Assembly: GCF_003148385.1 (NCBI RefSeq)
Contig: NZ_CP029463.1
Location: 3,100,001 to 3,164,000 of the forward strand
Length of the DNA stretch: 64,000 bases
From: Flavobacterium sediminis
GTDB taxonomy: Bacteria > Bacteroidota > Bacteroidia > Flavobacteriales > Flavobacteriaceae
Direction of reading: 5' to 3'
Part shown: positions 1 through 9,098 of the stretch, piece after piece
Position numbering within the stretch: the stretch's first letter is position 1
How the letters are laid out: each line of letters opens with the position of its first letter
Program-made: the position numbers and the translations under genes
The notes under the pieces: generated by a model
Database searches by the model: none
What the model was told of the DNA's origin: nothing
The model's input: the letters and a program-made list of their open reading frames with translations, nothing else

Positions 1-1
1 A

Positions 2-325
<324 letters not shown>

Positions 326-340
326 AAAGAGTAGTAGTTT

Positions 341-379
341 TAATCCTTTGTTCTTGATTTTCAAGGCAAAGGATTTTTA
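341..379 (+). terminator. Rho-independent terminator after gapA
   Basis: AATCCTTTG (342-350) pairs with CAAAGGATT (367-375), with a further CTTG/CAAG pairing inside the loop, and the stem is followed by a T-rich tail. It separates gapA from the downstream kinase gene. Confidence 0.7.
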
Positions 380-400
380 ATTTATCTAACGCCTAACAAA

Positions 401-1252
401 ATGAAATTAATAGTAGATAGCGGATCAACTAAGGCCGACTGGATTGCTATAGATGAGAGTGGGAAAGTATTGTTTACTACTCAAACACTTGGCTTAAATC
501 CTGAGGTTTTGTCTAAAGAAGAAGTTGTAAAACGACTGAACGACAAGTTTGATATTTCGCATAACAAACAAAAAGCAACGCACTTGTATTTTTACGGTGC
601 AGGTTGTGGAACAGACAGAATGAAAAACTTTTTAGCCGAAGTTTTTAAAGGTTATTTTGTCAATGCTGATGTAAATGTTCATGAAGATACTTATGCTGCA
701 GCTTATGCTACGGCTCCTAAAGGACAGCAAGCCATTATCAGCATTTTAGGAACCGGTTCAAACTGTAGTTATTTTGACGGTGAGGAATTGCACCAAAAAG
801 TACAGTCGTTAGGTTATATAGCCATGGATGATTGTAGCGGGAACAGATTCGGACGTCATTTGTTAAGAGGTTATTTTTTTAATAAAATGCCGGAAGATCT
901 GGCTAAAGAATTTGAAAGGGAATTTAATGTAGATGCCGATTTTGTTAAGAATAAATTATACAAAGAGCCTAATCCTAATGCTTATTTAGCAACTTTTGCT
1001 AAATTTTTGATCAGACACAAGGATTCAGAATTTTGCAGAGCCTATATCTTTGAAGAAATGGAAGCTTTTGTAGACAACTATATCAAACAGTTTGAAAATT
1101 ATAAAGAAGTTCCTGTTCATTTTGTAGGGTCTATCGGTTTTTACCTGAAAGACGAATTAAAAGAAATACTGGATAAACACGGAATTGTCTTAGGCAATGT
1201 TTTAAGAAGGCCTATAGACGGATTAATCGAATACCATGTATTGAATAAATAA
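401..1252 (+). CDS. BadF/BadG/BcrA/BcrD-type ATPase, N-acetylglucosamine kinase-like
   Basis: A complete 283-residue protein of the ASKHA kinase superfamily. The phosphate-1 loop VDSGSTKADW lies at residues 5-14, the phosphate-2/adenosine region ILGTGSNCSYF at about 115-125, and a conserved DDCSGNRFGRHLL segment follows. In this family such proteins phosphorylate amino sugars (GlcNAc or glucosamine kinases), but the exact substrate cannot be read from the sequence. It is cytosolic, with no signal peptide. It lies between gapA and mgsA, each separated by a terminator, so it is probably transcribed singly. Confidence 0.85.
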   Translation: MKLIVDSGSTKADWIAIDESGKVLFTTQTLGLNPEVLSKEEVVKRLNDKFDISHNKQKATHLYFYGAGCGTDRMKNFLAEVFKGYFVNADVNVHEDTYAAAYATAPKGQQAIISILGTGSNCSYFDGEELHQKVQSLGYIAMDDCSGNRFGRHLLRGYFFNKMPEDLAKEFEREFNVDADFVKNKLYKEPNPNAYLATFAKFLIRHKDSEFCRAYIFEEMEAFVDNYIKQFENYKEVPVHFVGSIGFYLKDELKEILDKHGIVLGNVLRRPIDGLIEYHVLNK

Positions 1253-1256
1253 AATA

Positions 1257-1286
1257 GAAACCACGTTTTTAACGTGGTTTTTTTAT
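1257..1286 (+). terminator. Rho-independent terminator after the BadF-type kinase
   Basis: AAACCACGTT and AACGTGGTTT form a perfect 10-base stem with a TTT loop, followed by a T run. The mgsA start lies 20-odd bases further on. Confidence 0.85.
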
Positions 1287-1307
1287 ATTTACTAAAATTA
1301 TTTGTTT

Positions 1308-1691
1308 ATGAAGAAACCTTATGAGATAGCCGTTATTGCACACGATGGAAAAAAGGCTGATATGGTACAGTTTATTAATAAAAACAAAGAAATATTAATA
1401 CGCGAGAAAATAAGGATCATTGCTACCGGTACAACCGGAGGTAAAGTAGAAAGTATTGGAATTAAAGTAAAGAAAATGCTTTCGGGACCGCAAGGAGGTG
1501 ATGCTCAAATAGCGGCAAGAGTCGCTGAAGGAAAAACGGATATGGTTCTGTTCTTTAAAGATCCTAATTCCAGTCATCCGCACGAACCGGATATCAATAT
1601 GTTGATCAGGATTTGTGATGTTCACAATGTTCCTTTGGCAACTAATGAAGCTACTGCACAACTTTTATTGAATGCTTTAACTATCGATTAA
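1308..1691 (+). CDS. mgsA: Methylglyoxal synthase
   Basis: This 127-residue protein converts dihydroxyacetone phosphate to methylglyoxal and phosphate, a bypass of lower glycolysis. The N terminus carries the IAHDGKKADM motif with the conserved His-Asp pair, the phosphate-binding ATGTTGG loop at about residues 40-46, a GPQGGDAQIAARV segment with the catalytic Asp, and the DPNSSHPHEPDI motif with conserved Asp and His residues. A TTG two codons upstream at 1302 is also in frame, but the ATG at 1308 matches the usual start of the family. It faces a convergent gene across a shared terminator. Confidence 0.95.
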   Translation: MKKPYEIAVIAHDGKKADMVQFINKNKEILIREKIRIIATGTTGGKVESIGIKVKKMLSGPQGGDAQIAARVAEGKTDMVLFFKDPNSSHPHEPDINMLIRICDVHNVPLATNEATAQLLLNALTID

Positions 1692-1697
1692 AATATA

Positions 1698-1730
1698 AAA
1701 GGGAAGTTTTAAACTTCCCTTTTTTTTTAT
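1698..1730 (+). terminator. Terminator between mgsA and the convergent transglutaminase-like gene
   Basis: AAGGGAAGTTT and AAACTTCCCTT form a nearly perfect stem, with A residues upstream and a run of nine Ts downstream. It can serve both converging genes. Confidence 0.85.
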
Positions 1731-1733
1731 TTC

Positions 1734-3896
1734 TTATAACTTTTTAAGTAAAATCTTTTCCTGAGTGAACTGGTAAGCAGTGTCAAGGAAGTCGATCATT
1801 TGAGACCAGTTGGTAACAGGTTCATAATTGTGATTGTATTTCTTCGTTGCATGTATGGTTAATACATTTTCTTTTATTTCAGCAGTACTGATAAAAGAAC
1901 CGGTAGCATTACTTACATTTTTGTTGAACTTGTCAATTCCGGAAACAGTATAACCGTCAGGTATTGTTAAGTTGATCGTATAATCAAAAGCTCTTGGAAA
2001 ACTCATGTAAATATTATTGGTCCTGTCTTTTTCTTTGTCTTTAATATCTACTTGCGAATCAATTAATTTTCCCAACTCAATAATATAATTAGAACCCGCT
2101 TTTTTAATAAAGTTGTCTTTGATCTTGAAGCTTTCACTGAAAGAAAGAGGAGTGTCTTTTCCGAATCTTCCGGTATTGATGATTTTAAAACTCAAATCTT
2201 CTATTTTAGTCTCAAACTCTTTTTCAAGTTCCTCCTTAAATTTTTCAGTTTGCTTATCCTTTAACTTAGTTAATAAAGCGTCGTATTCTTTTTTATACTG
2301 TTCTTTTCTTTTTTTGTTTTTTACTAAGTCTAACAAAGGTGTTGTGCCGTATTTTTCATAATCTTCGTTAACATAGTCGTAAAAATTGATTTTACTTTTT
2401 TGTTCAAATTCTTTATTATGACCATAAAGGTCTGTTTGCTTTTCAATCTGAAGACTGCTGAAATTGTCAGTTAATTTAACATTAGTCACTGTAGCAGAAT
2501 GATTATCAGTATTTGTGGAATGAGGAAGAGTAATTTCTTCTATATCCGTTACTTTTTTACTTTTAGCGACTTTAAGCGCATAAGCTTGTGTACCTTCAAT
2601 TTCTGAATCAAATTGATTCGGTACACTGAAAGAGTCTAGTGAGCTCAAATAGATCGGATTAGGTGTATTTATTTTTAAAAGTACTTTCGCATTTTGCTGA
2701 ATTAAAATATCCTTGATGGGACCATTTTCTCTTCCAGTAGCAATGATGATCTCATAATCAATTTTACTTTTCTTTAGATATTCCATGAAATAATTAATAA
2801 AATTTTCCTCAGTTCTAAAGAAAATAGGGTAGTCATACAAATTATAAGGATACGATATAATTTTAGCTTCATCAACTACAAAAGCCTCAATATAACGGGT
2901 GAAGTATTCATGTCTGATAAAGTAATAAACAGCCATTATCTTTTCTTCTTCTGAAGCAAATGTTTTTCCTTTCAAAAATTCGTTTACCGGTTTTAATTCC
3001 CCGTTAGGAGAAAATTTTGAATCATAATAATTAAAAATGTCTTCTTTTGTAACAACACTTTTTATAATGTTTTCTTTTTCCGGTAAGAAGGCATCTGCTC
3101 TTTTTTCAAATTTTCCGGAACGGGCAAAAAACACCTGAAATTTATAGCATGGCATTTCTACCAAAGGTAAGAACCATCTGGGGAAATCATTTTTTTCAAT
3201 ATCCTGAGCCACTAATTCATAGATTCGGTCATTACCTTTTTTAGTTTCTACTTTTTTCAAAGGAGGAGCTCCGTTATACGAATTGAAGTTTACAAAAAAG
3301 TCATTCTCTGTTTTAAAAAGAATTTTCAGGTTTAAAACCGGATAGTTTTCACCTAAAGTGGTTTCCACCGGTGCAAATCCGTATTCTAAGACGGAAACAA
3401 AAGGCTCAACAGTATGAAAATAATAATCAATAATATCACCCACCTCAAGGTTGGATATAGCAACTTTTGTAGAGCCGTCTTGTTTTACAGCCTCTTTATT
3501 TACATCGATTTCAATTTCTTTTCCATCCGGTTTGATGATTTTGACCCCTACAGTCACTTCACTGCTTTTTCTGTTGTAATAATAGGCTCCGCGATTAGAG
3601 ATAAAGTTGGATTCAAAAGAAAATTCAGAAAATCGTTTAACAGCTGCCTGATCGAGTAATTTTATTCTTTTTCTGACAGAAGAAGTATAAGTTACTTTAG
3701 CCATGAACTTATGAAAGTCATAATTCTCATTTTTATAAATGATAACGGCCGATTCATTTTTGTATTTGTCGGGTACTGAGGTTACATTTTTGTACGGATC
3801 ATCTGCTCCCCAATACAATTCTTTGATCTCATCGGCTTTTTGAGCATTTAGCATAATGCTCATCAGGCTAAAACATAATAAAAGGTATTTTTTCAT
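1734..3896 (-). CDS. Secreted DUF3857 protein with a degenerate transglutaminase-like domain
   Basis: A 720-residue exported protein whose signal peptide ends around MSIMLNAQ. The N-terminal half has the beta-sandwich pattern of DUF3857 (conserved RKRIKLLD and YRK/SSE segments). A transglutaminase-like fold begins near residue 300 (EEKIMAVYYFIRHEY). At the place where the neighbouring paralogue has GDCKGMANL, this protein reads RTEENFINYF, and the downstream His and Asp positions are also not conserved, so it is probably not a cysteine protease or transglutaminase. A C-terminal DUF3858-like domain follows. It is transcribed after its paralogue, with a 9-base gap. The function is unknown. Confidence 0.8.
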   Translation of the reverse strand: MKKYLLLCFSLMSIMLNAQKADEIKELYWGADDPYKNVTSVPDKYKNESAVIIYKNENYDFHKFMAKVTYTSSVRKRIKLLDQAAVKRFSEFSFESNFISNRGAYYYNRKSSEVTVGVKIIKPDGKEIEIDVNKEAVKQDGSTKVAISNLEVGDIIDYYFHTVEPFVSVLEYGFAPVETTLGENYPVLNLKILFKTENDFFVNFNSYNGAPPLKKVETKKGNDRIYELVAQDIEKNDFPRWFLPLVEMPCYKFQVFFARSGKFEKRADAFLPEKENIIKSVVTKEDIFNYYDSKFSPNGELKPVNEFLKGKTFASEEEKIMAVYYFIRHEYFTRYIEAFVVDEAKIISYPYNLYDYPIFFRTEENFINYFMEYLKKSKIDYEIIIATGRENGPIKDILIQQNAKVLLKINTPNPIYLSSLDSFSVPNQFDSEIEGTQAYALKVAKSKKVTDIEEITLPHSTNTDNHSATVTNVKLTDNFSSLQIEKQTDLYGHNKEFEQKSKINFYDYVNEDYEKYGTTPLLDLVKNKKRKEQYKKEYDALLTKLKDKQTEKFKEELEKEFETKIEDLSFKIINTGRFGKDTPLSFSESFKIKDNFIKKAGSNYIIELGKLIDSQVDIKDKEKDRTNNIYMSFPRAFDYTINLTIPDGYTVSGIDKFNKNVSNATGSFISTAEIKENVLTIHATKKYNHNYEPVTNWSQMIDFLDTAYQFTQEKILLKKL

Positions 3897-3905
3897 GTAG
3901 TAAAA

Positions 3906-5807
3906 TTATTTTGATAGTACGATTTGTTCTGAGTAAAGACTTGAGAGCTCTTTAAAATTTTTATTCCAGTTCTCAAAATCAGCTTTTCTGATTTTTCCGG
4001 AACTAAAGTCAAATATTTTGCGATAGATAATTTGATTTCCTTTGGTCTCAAAAGTCATTGAAATGGTATAATCATCACTTTTAAAAGATCTGTTTTCCGG
4101 TAATTTTGTTACTTTATATCCGTCAGGAATATTAAAAATAGTGGTAATGTCATCAAAAGGTTTAAAGCTGAATACAAAATCTTCCTCCCGGGTTTCAAAA
4201 TCATAGCCTTTATATTCTTTACTGTAATCAAAATCGACATAGATCTCATTATCAAAAGAAGATACCTGATTTTTTAGGGTGCAATCATAATCAATGATCA
4301 GTTTAATGTCCCGGTTACTTAGATCAGATGTTTTAATAGTTGTAATAGCGTTGTTTTTGTCACCTCCGGACAAATACCAGTTAAGTGCATCTTCCTTTTT
4401 ATCGTTTTTAATGTGGTTGTAAGCATATAAGAAAGAGGCTTTAGATTCGCCTGCTAATTCCTGATGTACATGCCCTACAAGGTCTTCATCAGCGATCGTA
4501 TAAGTGATTGTTTTAGTCTCTTTGTTAAAAGCAGAAGGTTGGGTAGGAATTCTGTCAAGAATATACTGTTCTCCGTCTTCTATTAAAACCTGTTTACCTT
4601 GTATGCGATTAGCATATTCGCCTAATGAATTGTATTTCTCTGTACCATCCAGAAAATAGTGCTTTCCGTCTTTAAACCATGCACAAATCATGTGATTGTC
4701 TACAGAAAGTGAAGGCAGATCATAGCTATAGGCAATGTGATTGGTTCCTATCCAGCAAAGCCGGGCATCAAAACCGGCTTGTTTAAGCATTTGCTTAATT
4801 AAATTTGCCATACCCTTACAATCACCGTAGCGTTTAGTAAAAACATTATTGGATTCGTCAGGTTTAAAACCGGCTATACCGTCTTCAAATGCAATGTAGC
4901 GGATGTTGTCTTGTACCCAATAATAGATATTTTTTACTTTCTCTTCATCGGTCTTAGCATCTTTAGTCAATTCTTTAACTTTTTCAGCATAAACAGTAGG
5001 ATCATCTTCCATAGAATCGATCAATGATTTATACCATTTATATAAGTCAGCTGTTTCATTAAACAGAGTTGTGGTTTCTTTCCCGTGCATAAATGATTTG
5101 GCAAGGAACAGTAGGTGAGGGTATAAATAACTTGGTCCGGGTTTGTTTTCTTCTTTTGCTCCCGGTTTCAGGTTCTTTATTACGTATTTGTAAGTAGTAC
5201 TTTCAGCAGTCGAATTAACGGTTTTGGTAATATCATGTCCTTCAAAATTGAATTCTTTGATCTCTAAGTTCAACCATTTAGGAACCGTTATAACAACTTC
5301 TTTGTCGATTACCGGATATTCATCATTGAAATATAGTGTGGTAAAGTATTTTATATCATTTGTTTTCTTTTCCATATCGTAAAGGTAAGTATAGCCTTGA
5401 ACCGGAAAATCCAACTGATAATATTTCACGCGTGCATCATTATAAAAAAGATCATTGCTCTTATAAAATTCATCAACAGGAAAAAAATTTGCTTTTCTAC
5501 TGTTCTTAAATTTAATTGAGAAAGTATTGATCTCAGATTCACTGTCGTAGAATTCATATTTATGAATATCAGCTCTGCTGTTGATGTTCAGTAATCTTTC
5601 CGATACGGAATGGTTGACTTCTACTTTTTCATCGTTTCTGCTGGTAGCAAAAGTTACTTTTTCTGTACTTTTAAGGATAGCTACATCAGATTTGTCATAG
5701 ATTGCTCTTAATTCCTGAGCTTTTTTTATTTCAGTAGGTGAAGGGTTAACTCCTTGTCCCCAAGTAAAGAGACCGGTTAATAGGAGCAAAGAAGTAATTT
5801 TTTTCAT
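3906..5807 (-). CDS. Secreted DUF3857/transglutaminase-like protein with intact catalytic Cys
   Basis: A 633-residue exported protein with signal peptide MKKITSLLLLTGLFTWGQG. The N-terminal part is DUF3857 and the central part (about residues 270-400) is transglutaminase-like. The catalytic Cys sits in the RYGDCKGMANL motif, a His in SVDNHMICAWF and an Asp in YFLDGTEKY, giving a complete Cys-His-Asp triad. The C-terminal region is DUF3858-like. Proteins of this type are common in Bacteroidota periplasms, but their substrates are not known. It is upstream in the same operon as a paralogue that has lost the triad. Confidence 0.85.
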   Translation of the reverse strand: MKKITSLLLLTGLFTWGQGVNPSPTEIKKAQELRAIYDKSDVAILKSTEKVTFATSRNDEKVEVNHSVSERLLNINSRADIHKYEFYDSESEINTFSIKFKNSRKANFFPVDEFYKSNDLFYNDARVKYYQLDFPVQGYTYLYDMEKKTNDIKYFTTLYFNDEYPVIDKEVVITVPKWLNLEIKEFNFEGHDITKTVNSTAESTTYKYVIKNLKPGAKEENKPGPSYLYPHLLFLAKSFMHGKETTTLFNETADLYKWYKSLIDSMEDDPTVYAEKVKELTKDAKTDEEKVKNIYYWVQDNIRYIAFEDGIAGFKPDESNNVFTKRYGDCKGMANLIKQMLKQAGFDARLCWIGTNHIAYSYDLPSLSVDNHMICAWFKDGKHYFLDGTEKYNSLGEYANRIQGKQVLIEDGEQYILDRIPTQPSAFNKETKTITYTIADEDLVGHVHQELAGESKASFLYAYNHIKNDKKEDALNWYLSGGDKNNAITTIKTSDLSNRDIKLIIDYDCTLKNQVSSFDNEIYVDFDYSKEYKGYDFETREEDFVFSFKPFDDITTIFNIPDGYKVTKLPENRSFKSDDYTISMTFETKGNQIIYRKIFDFSSGKIRKADFENWNKNFKELSSLYSEQIVLSK

Positions 5808-5897
5808 TTAACAATCATTTTTGCAATAGTAATGAAAAAAATACTTCCAAAAAACACTTTAAAAGGTAAAATTTATCTTTTAAATGAAAAGACTAGA

Positions 5898-6278
5898 CTA
5901 TTGAACAGCGATTACAGAGATTTCGATATTCACATTTTTAGGTAAACAAGCTACTTGTACTGTTTCTCTTGCCGGAGCGGTTTTTTCATCAAAATACTGA
6001 CCGTAAACACCGTTTATTTTTGCAAAATTTCCCATATCGCTAATGAATATAGTGGATTTAATAACGTTTTCAAATGACATGCCCACTTCTTCTAAGATAG
6101 CTTTTAAATTTTGCATAACCTGTTCCGTTTCTATTTCAATAGAATCTAAAACTAACTCTCCGTTAGACGGATTTATGGCAATTTGACCTGAAGTGTATAA
6201 CGTGTTACCTACTAATACTGCTTGATTATAAGGTCCGATAGGAGCTGGAGCTTTTTCAGTGTAAATGATCTTTTTCAT
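5898..6278 (-). CDS. ridA: RidA family protein (enamine/imine deaminase)
   Basis: 126 residues, the full length of the YjgF/YER057c/UK114 family. It hydrolyses reactive 2-aminoacrylate-type enamines released by PLP enzymes such as threonine dehydratase. Visible signatures are IGPYNQAVLVG near residue 14, YTSGQIAINPSNGEL, and the C-terminal APARETVQVACLPKN block containing the Arg that binds the substrate carboxylate. It is cytosolic. It lies 17 bases beyond the stop-to-start junction with lptD, so cotranscription with that gene is plausible. Confidence 0.95.
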   Translation of the reverse strand: MKKIIYTEKAPAPIGPYNQAVLVGNTLYTSGQIAINPSNGELVLDSIEIETEQVMQNLKAILEEVGMSFENVIKSTIFISDMGNFAKINGVYGQYFDEKTAPARETVQVACLPKNVNIEISVIAVQ

Positions 6279-6295
6279 ATTTTTGAAGTAAATTA

Positions 6296-9025
6296 TTATC
6301 TAAAAACTCTATCCGGTAGCTGACGTTTTTCCCATTTGATGTCGCTTAACATTGAAGAACTGATCCCGATAAAGAAGCCCCAATAAGTATTAGTGCCGAA
6401 AGGAACCCAGTTAAAGCTCATTCTCCAGCTTTCAAGATCGCGTTCAAACCTTAGTTGGGTAAAAGTAACACCTTTTTGCTTAAAGTCATAACCGGATGAA
6501 AAACCTACTTTCCATCTGGGGGCCAGTTCAACATTACCGGAAGCCATTAAGGAGTTGGAAGATATTTCGTTTTGACGGTTGTTGTTGCTATAAGTAACAG
6601 AGTAAGCAACCCTCAGATCCCAAGGAAGTTTTGTGTTGTACCATTCATAATCACCGCTGCTTCCTTCTTCTTCCTCATCTTTATTGAATAGACTCTGCCT
6701 GTTATCACTTAAATCAGATCCTGTTCCGAACAAATCATCTGTTCTTCCTCCGTTTAAGGCTGTTTGATTGTTCTTAGTATCATCACTTTTTTTATCACCG
6801 CCTTCTAAATCTTTACTGGAGAAGGAATAGTTCAATGTCATATTAGCGCTTGTCATTCTAAACAGACTTCCGCCGTTATCGATGTTAAAAGTATTGATTC
6901 TGGTTCCTGAATTATCAATAGCATAAGGATCTAAAGTCGTTGCAAAATTAACATTCATTTTTTGTTTGAAGAATTGTGTTCCCCCTGAAACTCGTAAAGG
7001 TGACCAAGCTAAAGAATCTGCAGCTAAATTGTAACTGGTAGAGAAATTTAAGTTATTTAAAAGCATAACTTTTTTAGGCTCGCCGGTTTTGCTTTCATCA
7101 TCTCTTACTTTTGCTTCAAAAGTATTGTTCAAGGAAAAACCTAAGCTATTAGCATAAGTTCTGCCTGGAGCACCGAAGATGCTGTTTTCAAATTTGGTAT
7201 ATTCCAAATAGTTATTGCCTGTAGCATCAATAGCATAGGTATCATAGTATTTTTCAAAACTAGGGGTATAGCCCCATGAAACATTAGGACGCATAACATG
7301 TCGTATAGCCTGGATCTTCTTATCTTCACCAAAAGTAAACGTACCATAGATAGAAGTTCCTATTCCGGCGCTGAAATTGTAGGTTCTATACGCTTCAAAA
7401 CCTTTGATATCTTCAGTAACAACAGCATTTTCTGTCGGGCTGAAACTCTTTTTGATCGTGTTTAATGTCCAAACTTCATTGTAATTAGCTGTTGTAGAGA
7501 CACTAAAATACCTGAAAACTTTAAAGTTTGTACTTATAGGAATAGTATGTTGGAACCCTGTTTTAGCATCTCTGAACATCTGAGGTTTAAAAAACAACGA
7601 ATCGTAAGTAGTAATTCTGTTTTCGCCTCTTAGATTATATTGTAAATTGATATTTTTTATGAAACCTTTTTTAGTTCCGTCTTTCGGAGCAAAAGGATAA
7701 ACTCTGTCAACACTTAATTGAAGTGTCGGTAATGTCATATTGATTTGTTCGGTGTTTGTATTTTGATTGTGAGTAGCTGTAAGAGATAGGTTGACCTGAG
7801 GAACGGTCTGAAATGTCTTGGAATAAGAAATAGAGGAACTCAAGTTGTTGTTCAGACTGGAACCGACATTGACCATGTTTACGGACTGCCTGTAATATTG
7901 ACTACTTCCTAAGTTCACAGAAGCTGAGAATCTCGAATTTGCAGCAGCTTTAGAGTCTTGACTATGACTCCATTGAATGTTATATTGTTTGGAAACGGCA
8001 TAATCAGGAAGTCCTCTTTCACTCTGAATGTTGTTCTCAAATCTGAAATTCATTCTTCCGTTAAATTTATAACGCTTGGCATAACTACTTTCAAAACGTA
8101 GTCCATAACTACCGTTCGTATAATAATCACCTAATACGGCTAGATCATAATAATCACTTAACGCAAAATAATACCCGCCGTTCTGAAGGAAATATCCTTG
8201 TTGGTTAGATTGTCCCGGAGTAGGAAGGATAAACCCGGAAGTACTTTCATCAGTCATCGGGAAATAAGCAAAAGGTAACCCGATAGGGGTAGGCACATCA
8301 GCAATGACCATATTGGTTAAACCGGCAACTACTTTCTTTTTCGGTACAAATTTTACTTTTCGGATCAAAAAATAATATTCCGGATCGTCTATGTTCTTTG
8401 AAGTGGTAACTCTGGCATTTCTCATGAAATAAACAGAATCGTTTTCACGCTTAGAGATTTCTGCCTTTATGTTCATTTCTCCTTGTTTGGTACGTGAATT
8501 CCAAACCAAGGCTTTCTTTGTCTTGAAATTAAAGCGAATAGAATCGGGTTCTATGACATTGTTCCCTTGTTTAAATACAGGATACTGCGAATAATTTCCG
8601 GCACTGTCTTTTATTCTTCCGGCATATACTTCACTTTTATTATAATCCAAAACAATGATACCGGATTTTAATTCAATATCGGTGTAGTATAATTCAGCTT
8701 CATTATATAAGGTAAGTTGTTTGTTCTTCTGATCGAATTTTTCGTAATCTTTAGCGACACGTTTTACAATACCCTCTAAAGTAGGTTTCTTAGGTTTTAC
8801 ACTATCTTTTTTTATACTATCCTGAACGGTCTCGACCGTATCTTTTACATTAGCAAAAAAATCTTCGGAAACATGAATGGAATCAGCTGCTTTGATTTCT
8901 TGCGAAAAAAGAGCCTGGTTTCCCATTGTTAGAAAATATGCTAATAAAACGATATTAAATAACTTGTTATGCAATCCTATAAATAGTATTTTTGTAAAAA
9001 ATTGGCTTGCTTTTTGCCGTGTCAA
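6296..9025 (-). CDS. lptD: Putative LPS-assembly outer membrane protein LptD
   Basis: About 909 residues. It is the large beta-barrel of the LPS translocon that inserts lipopolysaccharide into the outer leaflet. A signal peptide ends at GNQALFSQ. An OstA/LptA-like beta-taco region follows (EAELYYTDIELKSGIIVLDY, AEISKRENDSVYFMRNARV), then a barrel rich in aromatic-ended strands, closing with FRFDR-like residues (ending VFR). The frame is open upstream to 9151, but that extension would overlap the divergent amidase gene. A TATTTTTG -7 element at 9045-9052 on this strand favours a TTG start at 9025. A TTG at 8974, just before the signal peptide, is the alternative. Confidence 0.85.
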   Translation of the reverse strand: MTRQKASQFFTKILFIGLHNKLFNIVLLAYFLTMGNQALFSQEIKAADSIHVSEDFFANVKDTVETVQDSIKKDSVKPKKPTLEGIVKRVAKDYEKFDQKNKQLTLYNEAELYYTDIELKSGIIVLDYNKSEVYAGRIKDSAGNYSQYPVFKQGNNVIEPDSIRFNFKTKKALVWNSRTKQGEMNIKAEISKRENDSVYFMRNARVTTSKNIDDPEYYFLIRKVKFVPKKKVVAGLTNMVIADVPTPIGLPFAYFPMTDESTSGFILPTPGQSNQQGYFLQNGGYYFALSDYYDLAVLGDYYTNGSYGLRFESSYAKRYKFNGRMNFRFENNIQSERGLPDYAVSKQYNIQWSHSQDSKAAANSRFSASVNLGSSQYYRQSVNMVNVGSSLNNNLSSSISYSKTFQTVPQVNLSLTATHNQNTNTEQINMTLPTLQLSVDRVYPFAPKDGTKKGFIKNINLQYNLRGENRITTYDSLFFKPQMFRDAKTGFQHTIPISTNFKVFRYFSVSTTANYNEVWTLNTIKKSFSPTENAVVTEDIKGFEAYRTYNFSAGIGTSIYGTFTFGEDKKIQAIRHVMRPNVSWGYTPSFEKYYDTYAIDATGNNYLEYTKFENSIFGAPGRTYANSLGFSLNNTFEAKVRDDESKTGEPKKVMLLNNLNFSTSYNLAADSLAWSPLRVSGGTQFFKQKMNVNFATTLDPYAIDNSGTRINTFNIDNGGSLFRMTSANMTLNYSFSSKDLEGGDKKSDDTKNNQTALNGGRTDDLFGTGSDLSDNRQSLFNKDEEEEGSSGDYEWYNTKLPWDLRVAYSVTYSNNNRQNEISSNSLMASGNVELAPRWKVGFSSGYDFKQKGVTFTQLRFERDLESWRMSFNWVPFGTNTYWGFFIGISSSMLSDIKWEKRQLPDRVFR

Positions 9026-9044
9026 ACTTACATATATTTTTTTG

Positions 9045-9052
9045 CAAAAATA
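9045..9052 (-). promoter_or_regulatory. Putative -7 promoter element for lptD
   Basis: On the reverse strand this reads TATTTTTG, an exact match to the Bacteroidota -7 consensus TAnnTTTG. It lies 20 bases upstream of the proposed TTG start. No clear TTG -33 element is visible at the usual spacing. Confidence 0.4.
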
Positions 9053-9098
9053 AGCTTTTAATAAAATTATAACGAAGCTAGAAAAAACCTTAGGGCGT

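Noticed and set aside
1395..1661. An 88-residue reverse-strand ORF inside mgsA
   Set aside because: It lies fully inside a well-conserved gene on the opposite strand and has no recognisable features.
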